A DNA stretch of 38,788 bases from NCBI GenBank assembly GCA_003152995.1, contig PMBR01000089.1, positions 109,893 to 148,680 on the forward strand. Reading direction: 5' to 3'. Position numbers and translations under genes: made by a program. Under the pieces are notes generated by a model. The model worked only from the letters and a program-made list of their open reading frames with translations. It was not told the DNA's origin and did not search any database. Origin of the DNA: Chloroflexota bacterium (lineage in GTDB: Bacteria > Chloroflexota > Limnocylindria > Limnocylindrales > CSP1-4). Shown one piece after another: positions 15,706 to 23,918 of the stretch; the stretch's first letter is position 1; every line of letters starts with the position of its first letter.

Positions 15706-16992
15706 GGAGCCTGGTGTGACGTGAAGCGTGGCCGTGCTCACCTGCCAGCCATCTGTGCCGGTGACTGTGTGAGTGCCGACGACGGTGGACGTACACGAGT
15801 GAGCCGGGCAGGCGGTGCCCGAGTCGATCGTGAAGGTCGTCTCGGAGGTGGCGTCCCAGGAGTTGCCGTATGCGTCGAAGCCCCGGGCCGTGTAGACCTG
15901 ACTCAGACCCGCGGCGATCGTCGCGCCAGAGGGGCTCACGCCCAGGTGGTCCCAACCGGCGTGGCTGATGGCGATGGCGTAAGAGGTCCCGGTGATTGCG
16001 GAGTTGTTGGTGTCGGTGACGGTGAGCGTCTGGGAGCCGGCTGTGTGGAACGTCGCGTAGAAGACGGGAGCAATTCCCTGGTCCGTGCTCTGGAACGTGT
16101 AGTCGGCGGGCTTGGCGGCGTGGCTGTCGGAGCTCGTGAAGTGGATCGTGCCGGTGTAGCCGGTGTTCACGAGATAGTCCGAGTACTGGGCGTTCACCCA
16201 GCAAGGTGTCGCGGCGCCGGCCATGGCGCCGCTGCAGTTAATGGAGAACGCACCGCCGTTCGGTACCACATTCGTCGTGGCGGACGTTTGCAGGCTGAGG
16301 CTGGTGTCGGTGACGGTAACGGTCTGGGACTTCTCCGATGCAAAGACGACCGTAAATGTGTGCGTTCCCGCGTCGCTCGTGTTGAACGTGTACGAGCCCG
16401 GCAGCGTGGCGCTCCCGTCAGTCGACGTGAACCCGACCGTGCCCGTGTAGTTGGTAGCGACGTTGCTGTCGGCATCCCTCACGGTGACCTCTACCTGCGT
16501 CTCGTGGCCCACGACCGCGGTCGACGGGGTAGAGGCCGTGAGGCTCGCCGCCGGCCCGGGAGCCACGTCGATTGTCAAACTCCCGCTCGTGACGGTCGGG
16601 TCGGTGACGTCGGTCACCGTAATGGTCTGCGACCCAGCCGTGATCGGAATCATCACGAACAGATGAACCCCGAGGTCGCCGAAGTCGCACGTAGGGAGGG
16701 GATTGGAGAAGGTGTAGTCGTAGGGCAACATGGCCGCAGCGTCGGTGGATGAGACGTGGACGGTGTGGTTGAAGCAGGCGTTCACGCCGCCACCGGGGGC
16801 AACGGCATAGACCCGGAACTTGAAGTTGTCGCCGGCTACGGCTGCGCTCGCGTCGATAACGGATAGCGAACCGCTCCCCGCGGCACGAGCCGGCGACGGC
16901 ACGGTGAGTGCCGCCCCCGCGAGCACGAGCGCGGCGCCGAAAGCGAAGATGCAAGACAGGCGACTCGGCCTGTGCGACCTGACGGCAAGCAC
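14791..16992 (-). CDS. Secreted Ig-like repeat protein with DAYGN motifs
   Basis: This 733-residue exported protein starts at GTG 16992, 5 nt after GGGGGAGG, giving a signal peptide (LSCIFAFGAALVLAGAALTVPSPARAA). The rest is a chain of beta-sandwich domains of about 85-105 residues. Each has (F/L)DAYGN, GxIHFTSSD, LPADYxF and TAGSQxxxxTD motifs, a bacterial Ig-like/filamin-like pattern seen in surface and extracellular proteins. The last three domains are highly similar to each other. It ends abruptly at GSQTITVQ with no sorting signal or membrane helix, so it is either secreted or attached by other means. Role inferred: adhesion or structural spacer. Confidence 0.85.
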   Translation of the reverse strand: MLAVRSHRPSRLSCIFAFGAALVLAGAALTVPSPARAAGSGSLSVIDASAAVAGDNFKFRVYAVAPGGGVNACFNHTVHVSSTDAAAMLPYDYTFSNPLPTCDFGDLGVHLFVMIPITAGSQTITVTDVTDPTVTSGSLTIDVAPGPAASLTASTPSTAVVGHETQVEVTVRDADSNVATNYTGTVGFTSTDGSATLPGSYTFNTSDAGTHTFTVVFASEKSQTVTVTDTSLSLQTSATTNVVPNGGAFSINCSGAMAGAATPCWVNAQYSDYLVNTGYTGTIHFTSSDSHAAKPADYTFQSTDQGIAPVFYATFHTAGSQTLTVTDTNNSAITGTSYAIAISHAGWDHLGVSPSGATIAAGLSQVYTARGFDAYGNSWDATSETTFTIDSGTACPAHSCTSTVVGTHTVTGTDGWQVSTATLHVTPGSATHLSVSTFAFVAGAAHTVAVKAFDAYGNVATGYRGAIHFTSSDTRASVPADYTFTSADGGVHAFALTLNPALVLRTAGSQWVRATDKTTASITGSQTVTVTPGVATHLSVSTFAFIAGATHTVTVKALDAYGNVAAGYLGAIHFTSSDTKATLPADYAFKAAEKGVHVFSLGVVLKTAGSQWVRATDKVTASITGSQTVTVTPAKVTHLSVSTFNPYVAGATHTVMVKALDAYGNVATGYLGAIHFTSSDTRATLPADYAFKAADKGVHAFTAGIVLRTAGSQWVRATDKVAAFTGSQTITVQ

Positions 16993-17410
16993 GACGTCCT
17001 CCCCCTGGCCGTCGGGCAGCAGGCGACAGCCGCACACTGATTGCTTCGGCCGGGCCGGCCAACGCCGCCGTTGAAACCCGAGCGCGCCCCATGCGCTCCC
17101 GGCGCCCAGCCGCTATTCGTCGCTCCGCCGCGGGCAAGCCTCACGGGGACGGATCAGTTTGTCCGTGCCGGATCGTGGCCATCCTAGGCCTGCCCGGATC
17201 GTGGCGCAAGGTGGTCTGGGCCGGGCCTGCCCATGAGTCTGCACCTGGTCCGCTGGCCAGATCCGCGTCTCGCGCTCTATAGAGTTCCGGCGCTCGAATC
17301 CGCCGATCGGATCAAGGAGCTGTCGATCAAGCTGCTCTGTCCGGGCCACGAAGCGCCCGTTCACATGTGAATCGGGCCGGCCACGACCGATGATCCTCGA
17401 CCGCGTCCCG
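16993..17410. other. 418-bp intergenic stretch
   Basis: It holds the upstream region of the leftward Ig-like gene and a plus-strand fragment resembling the end of a metallo-beta-lactamase-fold protein (separate entry). No clear -10/-35 pair was recognised. Track ORFs here are on conflicting strands and have no domain signature. Confidence 0.45.
17233..17370 (+). pseudogene. Possible metallo-beta-lactamase-fold C-terminal fragment
   Basis: An ORF of 45 codons, too short for the track, ends ALESADRIKELSIKLLCPGHE then APV. A 'RIKxL...CPGHxxPV' ending is characteristic of the last metal-ligand His region of MBL-fold hydrolases. The preceding codons show nothing else of the fold, and no ribosome-binding site is evident at ATG 17233. 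Best read as a remnant; it could also be chance. Confidence 0.35.
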
Positions 17411-19939
17411 CTAGCTCGGGCTCAACCGGCGCCGGCGACGGACCTCGCGCTGCCTGAAGAACCACCAGAAGCCTATTGCCAGGGTGCTGTAGACGAACAC
17501 GGTCAGGGCGATCGTCCAGAGGCCGGTAGGGCTCGGGTTGGGCTCGTAACTGCTCACCGGATAGAGGATCACGTGGGCAAACAAGAGGAGCGACATCGCC
17601 CACACCACGGCCCACCTTGCGCGATTCCATGAGAAGAGTTCTTCGCCCTCGAGGTAGCGCAAGGGGATCAGGCCGATCGCGCAACCTTCGACCGCGGTGA
17701 CGAACATCCGGGCGAGCAGCCGGTTGGCCACGACCGCGCCATCCCCGGCGATCGGCCCGCCCGGCTGGAACGGCACGCGGACAAACCAGGCCACGAAACC
17801 GACCGCAAGCAAGATCGTGACGCCCCGAAACGCCATGCGCCCCCTGTCATCCGCGCTCAGGACGACCGCGAACGTGAAGCCACCGATGATTCCGTAGACG
17901 TACCCCGGCTCGACCGCGGTGACCCGCGTGATCAGGACGCAGGCCGCGGCGAGGCCAAGAGTCCAGAGCGCCACCTTCACCTTGCCGCCCTGGCCGTAGT
18001 GCCGGCGAACGTAGAGCTCGCCCGGGACCTGTGACACCGCCGTGCCGACCGCGATCCCGAACAAAGTCGTCCCGAACGTCTCGAGCCCGTTGCGGAACGG
18101 GAAGGTTGGCTCCAGGAACGAGTACAGCAAAGTCGCGAGGCCGAGGTACGCGAGCAGGCCGGCCCTGGTCGTGGACAGCGCCTTGACTCGGGTTCCTGCG
18201 CCGGCCAGGTGACGCCGGCCGCGCATCCACTTCGGGCGGCGCCGGCGCACCCAACGCTCGATCAAGGTCCGGTTGGCGGAGAGCGTGCGGTTGAAGATCG
18301 GCGTCGGGGCGCCGAGCAGGAGCATGAGGAGCATGGTGATCCCTATGCTCCGGGCCACGTCCGCGGGTGCGAGGGACACGTCGAAGGGGCCGGGCACCGC
18401 GTCGGTAATCGACGGCGCGGCTGCCACCGGTGCGTCGAGCAGGAGGACGGCGAGCTCGTCGGCGCTGACTTCGGAGACGAACGCCCGACCTGTGACTGGG
18501 TCGAGAGCGGCGGCCGAGCCACCGCGGACGCCTTCGAGGTCCGCGGCCAGGCGGAGCGTCCCGTTCGCGGCGATGTCGTAGACGAGCGCTGCCGCACGAT
18601 CGCGGAGCGGCACGAGGAGCGCGTGCCGGCCCGGCAGCAGAACAGCGGTCGAGGCCCCGCCCCGACCGGCAGGCCCAGCGGCGCCCGTCGGATCCGGGTC
18701 GATCGGCGAGCTCGACGTCTGCTTGAGCACGTCGCCGGGTCCGACCGAGATCGTCGAGATGCTGCGGGCTCCGTCCTCGACGACAAGTACCGCGCCGCTG
18801 GCCGGGTCGGGGACGATCGCGGTTGGGCCGGAAGCGGGAAGCGACCCGCCGATGATCGCCGGCGTGGATGCGCTCGCGTCGATGACCGAAACGCTGCCCC
18901 CGCCGGGGCTGCCGGCTGCGTTCGTCGTGGTCGCACCGGCGTACACGACCTCCCTGGCCGCATCGAGGGCAAGGGCGGAAACTGAGCCTGGGAGCGTGAT
19001 CGTCGTCTCGATCGTCAGATCTGCGCTCAGCACGAGCAATTCGGCGGCGCCCTGGATGGCCACGAACAGCCGCCCGGACTTGGGGTCGAACACCATCAGC
19101 GACGGGTTGCCTGGGACGTCCGTCGTCCGGAGCAACACCGGCGTCCGCGCCCGCCCATCGACCTCGGCAACCCGGCAGTCCGCGGTCAGCGAGACGAACA
19201 CGTGACCGGTACCCGGGTCCAGCGCCACGTCACTTGGGAAGCCTCCGACCGGGATCCGGGTCTCGACGTGAATCGTGGACGGATCCAGCGGGCGACCGTC
19301 GATCACGGACAGCGTGCCGGCGGTCAGGTTCGTGACGAACACTCGACCCCGAGGGTCCGTCGAGTCGACGACGATGCCGCCGGGGCTGGGCATCGTGTCC
19401 ACCGTGCCTCCGACCCGGTCGACGATCACAGGGTCGGTGCTCGCGGCGATGGGTGCCGGACCGCCGCCAAACCCGCCGAACGTGCAAGACGTTGCGGCCG
19501 GAGTTGATGGCGATGGCGATGGCGACGGCGCCGTGCTCGCGGTCGCGCTCGGAGAAGGGACCGGAGTCGTGCGGCTGAAGCTGAATGTGCCGCTCCGGCC
19601 GTTTGTGTCCTTGAACGTCCCGGAGAGGACCTTGCCGTCGGGGGAGACGACGCCGGTAGAGTGCGAGGTGTAGCCCGCCGTCACCGAATCGAATTTCACC
19701 GTGTTGCCGCTGACCGACCCGGTGACCGTATACGTCGCGGCGTTCGCGGTTCCGGAGATCGCTCCGGTCGAGAAATCCTCGGATGTGATGGCGAGCGTAT
19801 TGTGGAACGAGCCGATGTTCGCGACGGCGAACCCGTCCCAGTTGCCTCGCACGTCGACCGGACCGGCGGCCAGCACTGCGGACGTGGTCAACGCAAGGAC
19901 GAACGCCGTCGCCAGGACGCCCGCCACGACCCGCCGCAT
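17411..19939 (-). CDS. YncE-like propeller fused to a polytopic membrane domain
   Basis: This is an 842-residue protein. ATG 19939 is chosen: GGAG lies 6 nt upstream and a signal peptide follows directly (VVAGVLATAFVLALTTSAVLAAG); the track start at 20605 is antisense to copy A. Domains: a beta-rich segment of about 100 residues (27-125, GNWDGFAVANIG...SGTFSFSR), a Ser/Pro linker (125-150), and a propeller (about 165-505) with YncE-type phrases (GRVFVTNLTAGTLSVID, FPSDVALDPGTGHVFVS). A membrane domain of about eight helices (530-830) follows and includes an internal basic loop (RRRRPKWMRGRR). I know of no named family with this order. It may sense or display something outside and act through the membrane part; function is unassigned. 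Confidence 0.8.
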   Translation of the reverse strand: MRRVVAGVLATAFVLALTTSAVLAAGPVDVRGNWDGFAVANIGSFHNTLAITSEDFSTGAISGTANAATYTVTGSVSGNTVKFDSVTAGYTSHSTGVVSPDGKVLSGTFKDTNGRSGTFSFSRTTPVPSPSATASTAPSPSPSPSTPAATSCTFGGFGGGPAPIAASTDPVIVDRVGGTVDTMPSPGGIVVDSTDPRGRVFVTNLTAGTLSVIDGRPLDPSTIHVETRIPVGGFPSDVALDPGTGHVFVSLTADCRVAEVDGRARTPVLLRTTDVPGNPSLMVFDPKSGRLFVAIQGAAELLVLSADLTIETTITLPGSVSALALDAAREVVYAGATTTNAAGSPGGGSVSVIDASASTPAIIGGSLPASGPTAIVPDPASGAVLVVEDGARSISTISVGPGDVLKQTSSSPIDPDPTGAAGPAGRGGASTAVLLPGRHALLVPLRDRAAALVYDIAANGTLRLAADLEGVRGGSAAALDPVTGRAFVSEVSADELAVLLLDAPVAAAPSITDAVPGPFDVSLAPADVARSIGITMLLMLLLGAPTPIFNRTLSANRTLIERWVRRRRPKWMRGRRHLAGAGTRVKALSTTRAGLLAYLGLATLLYSFLEPTFPFRNGLETFGTTLFGIAVGTAVSQVPGELYVRRHYGQGGKVKVALWTLGLAAACVLITRVTAVEPGYVYGIIGGFTFAVVLSADDRGRMAFRGVTILLAVGFVAWFVRVPFQPGGPIAGDGAVVANRLLARMFVTAVEGCAIGLIPLRYLEGEELFSWNRARWAVVWAMSLLLFAHVILYPVSSYEPNPSPTGLWTIALTVFVYSTLAIGFWWFFRQREVRRRRRLSPS

Positions 19940-20119
19940 TCTTGCTCCAGCCTCGCCTCGCCGACCGCGGGCATATGCCCGGGGAGGCGCCGACGCTACC
20001 ACAGGGTGTCGTGCGGCGTGGGAGTGTCCTGGCTGGCGAGGAAGGACCACGACAAGACCTTCGCGGAGGTCGCCGCACGACCGATCTGCCCGTCGGCGAG
20101 GGACGCCCGTCGTCGCTAT

Positions 20120-20210
20120 CCATTGCACCAGGCCCCCGCCGGGGACGATGATCTGCTCGACGGCGCGGCCGCATGCGTCCAGCGGGCTCGTGCCGTATGG
20201 AGGGTTCCCG
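20120..20210 (+). promoter_or_regulatory. Conserved leader of copy A
   Basis: About 91 bp from CCATTGCACC to the start codon. It shares GATGATC(C/T)GCTCG, CGGCCGCAT and GTCCAGCG with the leaders of B-E and ends in GGAGGGTTCCCG before ATG, giving a strong ribosome-binding site. An in-frame ATG at the GATGATC core would extend the protein by about 21 residues. Role (promoter, RNA element or recombination homology) is not settled. Confidence 0.7.
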
Positions 20211-21647
20211 ATGGCTGCCGAACCGTTCCCCGAGCCGATCGTTCTCGACGATGCCGCTCCCGAAGCTCCGCCGCCCGAGCCGGCCCGCTCGCGGCGCTCG
20301 ATCCTGGGGGCCGGCCTGGCCGGGCTGGCCGGGCTCGTCCTCGGCTCACTGGGTCGACCGCTACCCGCGGAGGCTGCCGCGGGCGGCTCGCTCATCATGG
20401 GATCCGCCAACAGCGCCGGGACCACCGACACCAGTCTTTCGACCAATTCGAGCGGGACCGCTCTCCAGGCCACCCAAAACGGAGCCGGAACTGCTTTGCG
20501 TGGCATCGCCAACAACGGCATCGCGGGTTTCTTCACCAGCGCTAACGGTTCGGGCGTGTCCGGCGTGGTGGCCAACAACACCAAGTACGGCGTGTACGGC
20601 GGCAACGACGCGTTGACCTACGGCGGCGGTGCCGCGATCCGCGCCAACGGTGAACAGAACCACGGCCTGGTTGCGACCACGGCCGCCACCAGCGCCTATG
20701 CCATCAAAGCAACGAACACGAACCCGGGCAGCGGCGGTTCGGGCGGTCCAGCGATCCGTGCCCTGGCGGGAGGAGGCACCGATGCAAAGCTCGATGGGCT
20801 GGGCGTGCTTCACGGCGCCGGGGAGTTCTGCGGCACGATCGGGGTCGTGGCCATGGCCAGTGGAAGCGGCTATGGCGTCTACGGTTCCAGTCAATCGTCG
20901 ACTGGAATCTACGGTTCCAGTGTCTCGGGTGATGGCGTCTACGGTTCTAGCGACTCGGCGTATGGCGTCTGCGGTGCCAGCGCGTCGGGGTACGGCGTTT
21001 ACGGTTCCAGCGACTCGGAGGCCGGGGTCTTCGGTGAGAGCGAGTCGGGCTACGGCGTCTCCGGCTACTGCAGCAGCGGGGATGGCGTCCTCGGTTCCAG
21101 CGACTCGGGGTACGGGGTCTACTGCAACGGCAAGGCGGGAGTCTCCGGCAACCTACACGTCGTCGGCACGCTGTCCAAGGGCGGCGGCTCGTTCAAGATC
21201 GACCATCCCCTCGATCCGGCCAATAAGTTCCTGTACCACAGTTTCGTCGAATCGCCCGACATGAAGAACGTCTACGACGGCGTCGTGACGCTCGATTCGA
21301 AGGGCGAGGCCGCGGTGACCTTGCCCGACTGGTTCGAGGCCCTCAACCGCGACACCCGTGTCCAGCTGACGGCGGTTGGCCAGGCGGCGCCTGATCTTCA
21401 CGTGAGGACAAAGGTCCAGAACGGCGCCTTCTCGATCGCAGGTGGCAAGGCGGGCCAGGAGGTGTACTGGCAGCTCACCGGCATCCGAAAGGATGCCTGG
21501 GCGGACGCCCATCGAATCCCGGTCGAAGAGGAGAAGCCCGCCGCGGAGCGCGGGCTCTACCTCCACCCGACCGAGCACGGCCAGTCTGCCGCCAAGGGTA
21601 TCGATGCGGTTCGCAACGCCGCGATGAAGCCGCACGCGGGTAAGTAG
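20211..21647 (+). CDS. Tat-exported fibre-like repeat protein, copy A
   Basis: This 478-residue protein is the longest of five paralogs. A polar Pro/Glu-rich N-terminus (1-25) leads to a twin-arginine signal, RSRRSILGAGLAGLAGLVLG. Next is a conserved Gly/Ala/Thr/Asn-rich head (about 55-215) with AAGGSLIMG, NGIAGFFTSANGSGVSGV, KYGVYGGNDAL and AGEFCG. An array of about nine decapeptides follows (GVYGSSxSxx, about 222-306). The C-terminal domain of about 160 residues starts GGGSFKIDHPLDPANKFLYH and contains LPDWFEALNRD and the WQLTGIRxDAWADAHRIPVE segment. This C-domain occurs in many bacterial 'hypothetical' proteins; I know no function. The repeat pattern suggests an elongated beta-structure, so a secreted or surface fibre is inferred. 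ATG 20211 follows GGAGGG. Confidence 0.88.
   Translation: MAAEPFPEPIVLDDAAPEAPPPEPARSRRSILGAGLAGLAGLVLGSLGRPLPAEAAAGGSLIMGSANSAGTTDTSLSTNSSGTALQATQNGAGTALRGIANNGIAGFFTSANGSGVSGVVANNTKYGVYGGNDALTYGGGAAIRANGEQNHGLVATTAATSAYAIKATNTNPGSGGSGGPAIRALAGGGTDAKLDGLGVLHGAGEFCGTIGVVAMASGSGYGVYGSSQSSTGIYGSSVSGDGVYGSSDSAYGVCGASASGYGVYGSSDSEAGVFGESESGYGVSGYCSSGDGVLGSSDSGYGVYCNGKAGVSGNLHVVGTLSKGGGSFKIDHPLDPANKFLYHSFVESPDMKNVYDGVVTLDSKGEAAVTLPDWFEALNRDTRVQLTAVGQAAPDLHVRTKVQNGAFSIAGGKAGQEVYWQLTGIRKDAWADAHRIPVEEEKPAAERGLYLHPTEHGQSAAKGIDAVRNAAMKPHAGK
20874..21130 (+). repeat. GVYGSS decapeptide-coding repeats, copy A
   Basis: About nine 30-bp units, consensus GGCGTCTACGGTTCCAGC then variable codons, with Y-to-C/F/S/L drift in single units. 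This is the largest array among the paralogs. Confidence 0.85.
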
Positions 21648-21736
21648 CGGGTCGAACGGGGGCTGAGCAGGTCGTGGCGCCCGATCCGTTACCTCATGGC
21701 CACACTGGAGCCTGAGGACCTTCTGACGGCTTCAAC

Positions 21737-21778
21737 GTCGACAACCCGAACCCTGCGGGGAGACGCTGGGTTGTCGAC
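21737..21778. terminator. Long-loop inverted repeat between copy A and tetR
   Basis: GTCGACAACCC and GGGTTGTCGAC form a perfect 11-bp stem around a 20-nt GC-rich loop. It lies between two convergent genes, so a bidirectional terminator is the simplest reading, although no T-tract follows on either strand. Confidence 0.5.
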
Positions 21779-21791
21779 ACGTGCGTGGGGA

Positions 21792-22430
21792 CTACACCTG
21801 GGCGCGGCCTGCTCGGGGTCGGGTTCGTAGCAGCTGGCCCTTCAAGCACCTCGCCAGCCACGCTTCGAACTCGTCGGCGCTCCAACCCCCGATGTCCGTG
21901 AGCTCGGCATAGACCTCCGGCAAGGTCAGCGCGTCGAGGATGGCCGTCGCATGCGCCACGTCAACCGCGGGCGCCAGCTGTCCTTCGAGCGACCGGACGA
22001 AGCGTGCGATGCCGGCGCGCCGCATGCCGAGCACCTGCTCCACTTCGGCGCGGACCGACGGATCGGTCGCTGCTGCGTTGCTGTGGATCGCAACCACATC
22101 GTGCCCGAACTCCCAGCGTCGGCGGATCGAGCTTGCGAACAACTCGAGCTTCCGCTCCGTTCCGGCCTCGCTCATGGCGTCTTCGTATAGCGCCTCCGCA
22201 GCCGGTTGGCGCAGGATCGTGTCGCGAAGCTCGTGCAGGATCCCAGCCTTCGAGCCGTACACCGCGTATACCGTCTGCACCGCCACGCCGGCCTCGTCGG
22301 CGACGGCCTGGAGCGTCGTCGCACCGTAGCCGCGGCTCCCGAAAAGGGTCCGCGCGGCATCGGCAATACGCCGACGGGTGACGGCCGCCCGCTCGTCCCG
22401 CAGGGTAAGCCTCCCTTTGACATCGCCCAT
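21792..22430 (-). CDS. TetR/AcrR family transcriptional regulator
   Basis: This 212-residue protein has an N-terminal TetR helix-turn-helix (about 18-64: RRRIADAARTLFGSRGYGATTLQAVADEAGVAVQTVYAVYGSKAGIL) and a helical ligand domain (about 80-200). ATG 22430 is the only start that keeps the N-terminal arm. It is divergent from a SnoaL-like gene across a 59-bp gap containing two identical-class palindromes. It therefore very probably represses itself and that gene and is released by a small ligand, as is usual for the family. Ligand unknown. Confidence 0.93.
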   Translation of the reverse strand: MGDVKGRLTLRDERAAVTRRRIADAARTLFGSRGYGATTLQAVADEAGVAVQTVYAVYGSKAGILHELRDTILRQPAAEALYEDAMSEAGTERKLELFASSIRRRWEFGHDVVAIHSNAAATDPSVRAEVEQVLGMRRAGIARFVRSLEGQLAPAVDVAHATAILDALTLPEVYAELTDIGGWSADEFEAWLARCLKGQLLRTRPRAGRAQV

Positions 22431-22435
22431 GTCGG

Positions 22436-22471
22436 TAGAGTATCACTCTACGTCAATAGAGTACCACTCTA
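22436..22471. promoter_or_regulatory. Two palindromic TetR operators
   Basis: TAGAGTATCACTCTA (22436-22450) and TAGAGTACCACTCTA (22457-22471) are both perfect 6-bp inverted repeats around 3 bp, with starts 21 bp apart, i.e. two helical turns on one DNA face. They fill the tetR/snoaL divergent gap, as expected for a pair of TetR dimers binding cooperatively. Confidence 0.85.
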
Positions 22472-22489
22472 ATGAACGTAGGAGATGGC

Positions 22490-22921
22490 ATGTCGACCGA
22501 AGAGAACATCGCGGCGTTCCGCAGGCTCATCGAAGTTGGTTTCACTCAGGGCGACCTCAGCGTCGTGGACGAGTTGGTCTCCCCCGCATGCATCGAGCAC
22601 CAGAGAGGGAATATGCCCGGCATCGAAGGCACGAAGGCGACGATCACGACCCTTCGCAGGTGGTTCTCGGACTTCGAGCTCACCGTCGTCAAGGTCGCAG
22701 CCGACGGCGACACCGTCTGGTCGCTCAACCGCGCCCGAGGCGTGAACACCGGTTCGGTCATGGGCTTCCCGCCCACCGGCAAGTCGTTCGAGACCGACGT
22801 CATGGACGTCGCCCGGTTCGAGGACGGCAAGATCGTCGAGCACTGGGGCGTGCCCGATCAGCTCGGCCTGCTCATGCAGCTCGGCTTGATGAAGCGGCCG
22901 CAGTCCGTCGGCGCCCGCTGA
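22490..22921 (+). CDS. SnoaL-like / ester cyclase family protein
   Basis: This 143-residue protein has the SnoaL-like NTF2-fold pattern: NIAAFRRLIEVGFTQGDLSVVDELVSPACIEHQ at the start, a central PGIEGTKATITTLRRWFSDF, and VMDVARFEDGKIVEHWGVPDQLGLLMQLG at the end. Family members include polyketide cyclases and many uncharacterised small-molecule enzymes or binding proteins; substrate is not predictable here. ATG 22490 has TAGGAG 7 nt upstream and is preferred over ATG 22472, which overlaps the operator edge. It is probably controlled by the adjacent TetR protein. Confidence 0.9.
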   Translation: MSTEENIAAFRRLIEVGFTQGDLSVVDELVSPACIEHQRGNMPGIEGTKATITTLRRWFSDFELTVVKVAADGDTVWSLNRARGVNTGSVMGFPPTGKSFETDVMDVARFEDGKIVEHWGVPDQLGLLMQLGLMKRPQSVGAR

Positions 22922-22978
22922 GTTCGGGCGGCATCAGGGCCAGGAGTCAACCGGAGCGTTTGGGCCGCGAGGAGGCGC

Positions 22979-23020
22979 ATGCGGAGCCGGTGGGACGGGC
23001 ACTCTGGATTGGCTCCGCAT
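22979..23020. terminator. Long-loop inverted repeat between snoaL and dinB
   Basis: ATGCGGAGCC and GGCTCCGCAT make a perfect 10-bp stem with a 22-nt loop in the gap between convergent genes. It is similar in build, not in sequence, to the one at 21737-21778. Probable bidirectional terminator without T-tracts. Confidence 0.45.
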
Positions 23021-23115
23021 ATGGCAGTGCGGACAACTCGGGCGCACGCGCCGGGTCGAGTCCGTGTCTGTGGCCGCCCGAATGCGTCCGGAGGTGGCGC
23101 CCGAATCCTTGAGCG

Positions 23116-23607
23116 CTATTCCTTCCGGCCGGGCGGCCAGGTCCCCATGACCTGACGAAGAATCGCGAACTCGCCGACGTGGTAGGCGTTGTGGTCGGCG
23201 ACCAGGCGGACCTCGCGGAGGATGGTGTGCCCCGGGGTGTTCGGGATCGTTGCCAGCAGGTCGGTGGCGGGATCGGCCACGAGCTCGTGGAGCGCCGTGC
23301 GGTCGGCCCTAAAACCCTCGACCGTCAGCGCGAACTGCTTGGGCGTCGCAGAAGCGTCGCGCGCCGGCCAGTACTCCTCCGGCCAGTTGGGCGCGAGGTA
23401 TTTGCGGTTCCGAATGTAGTCGAGGATGTCCGCCTGAGCGATCCGGATGTGCTCGAGCAAATGCCAGGACGTGTACGGCACGTTCGGCGGCATCCGGTTG
23501 ATGGCGTCATCTGGGAAGTCCGCCACGGCGGCGTCAATCGGCATATGGGCGCCGTGCCCGTCGATGAGCGCGAGGAGCTGCTCGCGCAGGATGTCGCTGG
23601 CGACCAT
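23116..23607 (-). CDS. DinB superfamily protein
   Basis: This 163-residue four-helix-bundle protein of the DinB/YfiT type has the family's His ligands in the right places: SWHLLEHIRIAQADILDYI (about residues 46-65) and ADHNAYHVGEFAILRQ (about 137-152). These proteins bind a divalent metal; some are thiol-dependent transferases, but most are uncharacterised. ATG 23607 has GAGGA 5 nt upstream. It is transcribed away from copy B, with about 310 bp between them. Confidence 0.9.
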   Translation of the reverse strand: MVASDILREQLLALIDGHGAHMPIDAAVADFPDDAINRMPPNVPYTSWHLLEHIRIAQADILDYIRNRKYLAPNWPEEYWPARDASATPKQFALTVEGFRADRTALHELVADPATDLLATIPNTPGHTILREVRLVADHNAYHVGEFAILRQVMGTWPPGRKE

Positions 23608-23918
23608 TTCGTCCTCGGTCTGCTGGACTCGTCGGCGCGTGGCCTTGGCGCCCAGGTGCTCGATGCCCTGGACGCGCCCTCCACGCTGGTCGCCGACAAT
23701 CCTGCCCCATCGACCGTAATTCGTCCCGGTCGCCGCGCAAGAACCGCGGTCGGCCGCGCAATGCCGGCTGGCCGGCGTCGATGTGTTTGAGGATCGACCG
23801 GATCTGTAACCCCGATTCTCGCAGACCCATTGCGTCTCGCTCCCGACGGGAGCGATGATCCGCTCGACGGTGCGGCCGCACGCGTCCAGCGGGCTCGCGC
23901 CGAGTGGAGGGTCTCCCG
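23608..23918. other. 311-bp divergent gap between dinB and copy B
   Basis: The right 92 bp is the copy B leader. The left part has no recognisable promoter boxes. Minus-strand ORFs crossing it in the track continue antisense through copy B and are shadows. Confidence 0.45.
23827..23918 (+). promoter_or_regulatory. Conserved leader of copy B
   Basis: About 92 bp, CCATTGCG to GGAGGGTCTCCCG, closely matching leader A (GATGATCCGCTCGACGGTGC, CGTCCAGCGGGCTCG). The short ORF starting at its internal ATG (MIRSTVRPHASSG) is out of frame with the gene. Confidence 0.7.

Noticed and set aside
17280-17300. GCTCGAATCC as a tRNA T-loop
   Set aside because: No acceptor, D or anticodon stem could be built around it.
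20874-21130. Regular ~30-bp repeats resembling a CRISPR array
   Set aside because: The repeats are in frame, encode GVYGSS-type decapeptides inside a clear protein, and have no unique spacers of constant length or cas genes nearby.
22417-22445. TTGACA in the tetR-snoaL gap as a sigma-70 -35 box
   Set aside because: No convincing -10 at the right spacing on the plus strand; the sequence also lies within tetR coding sequence.
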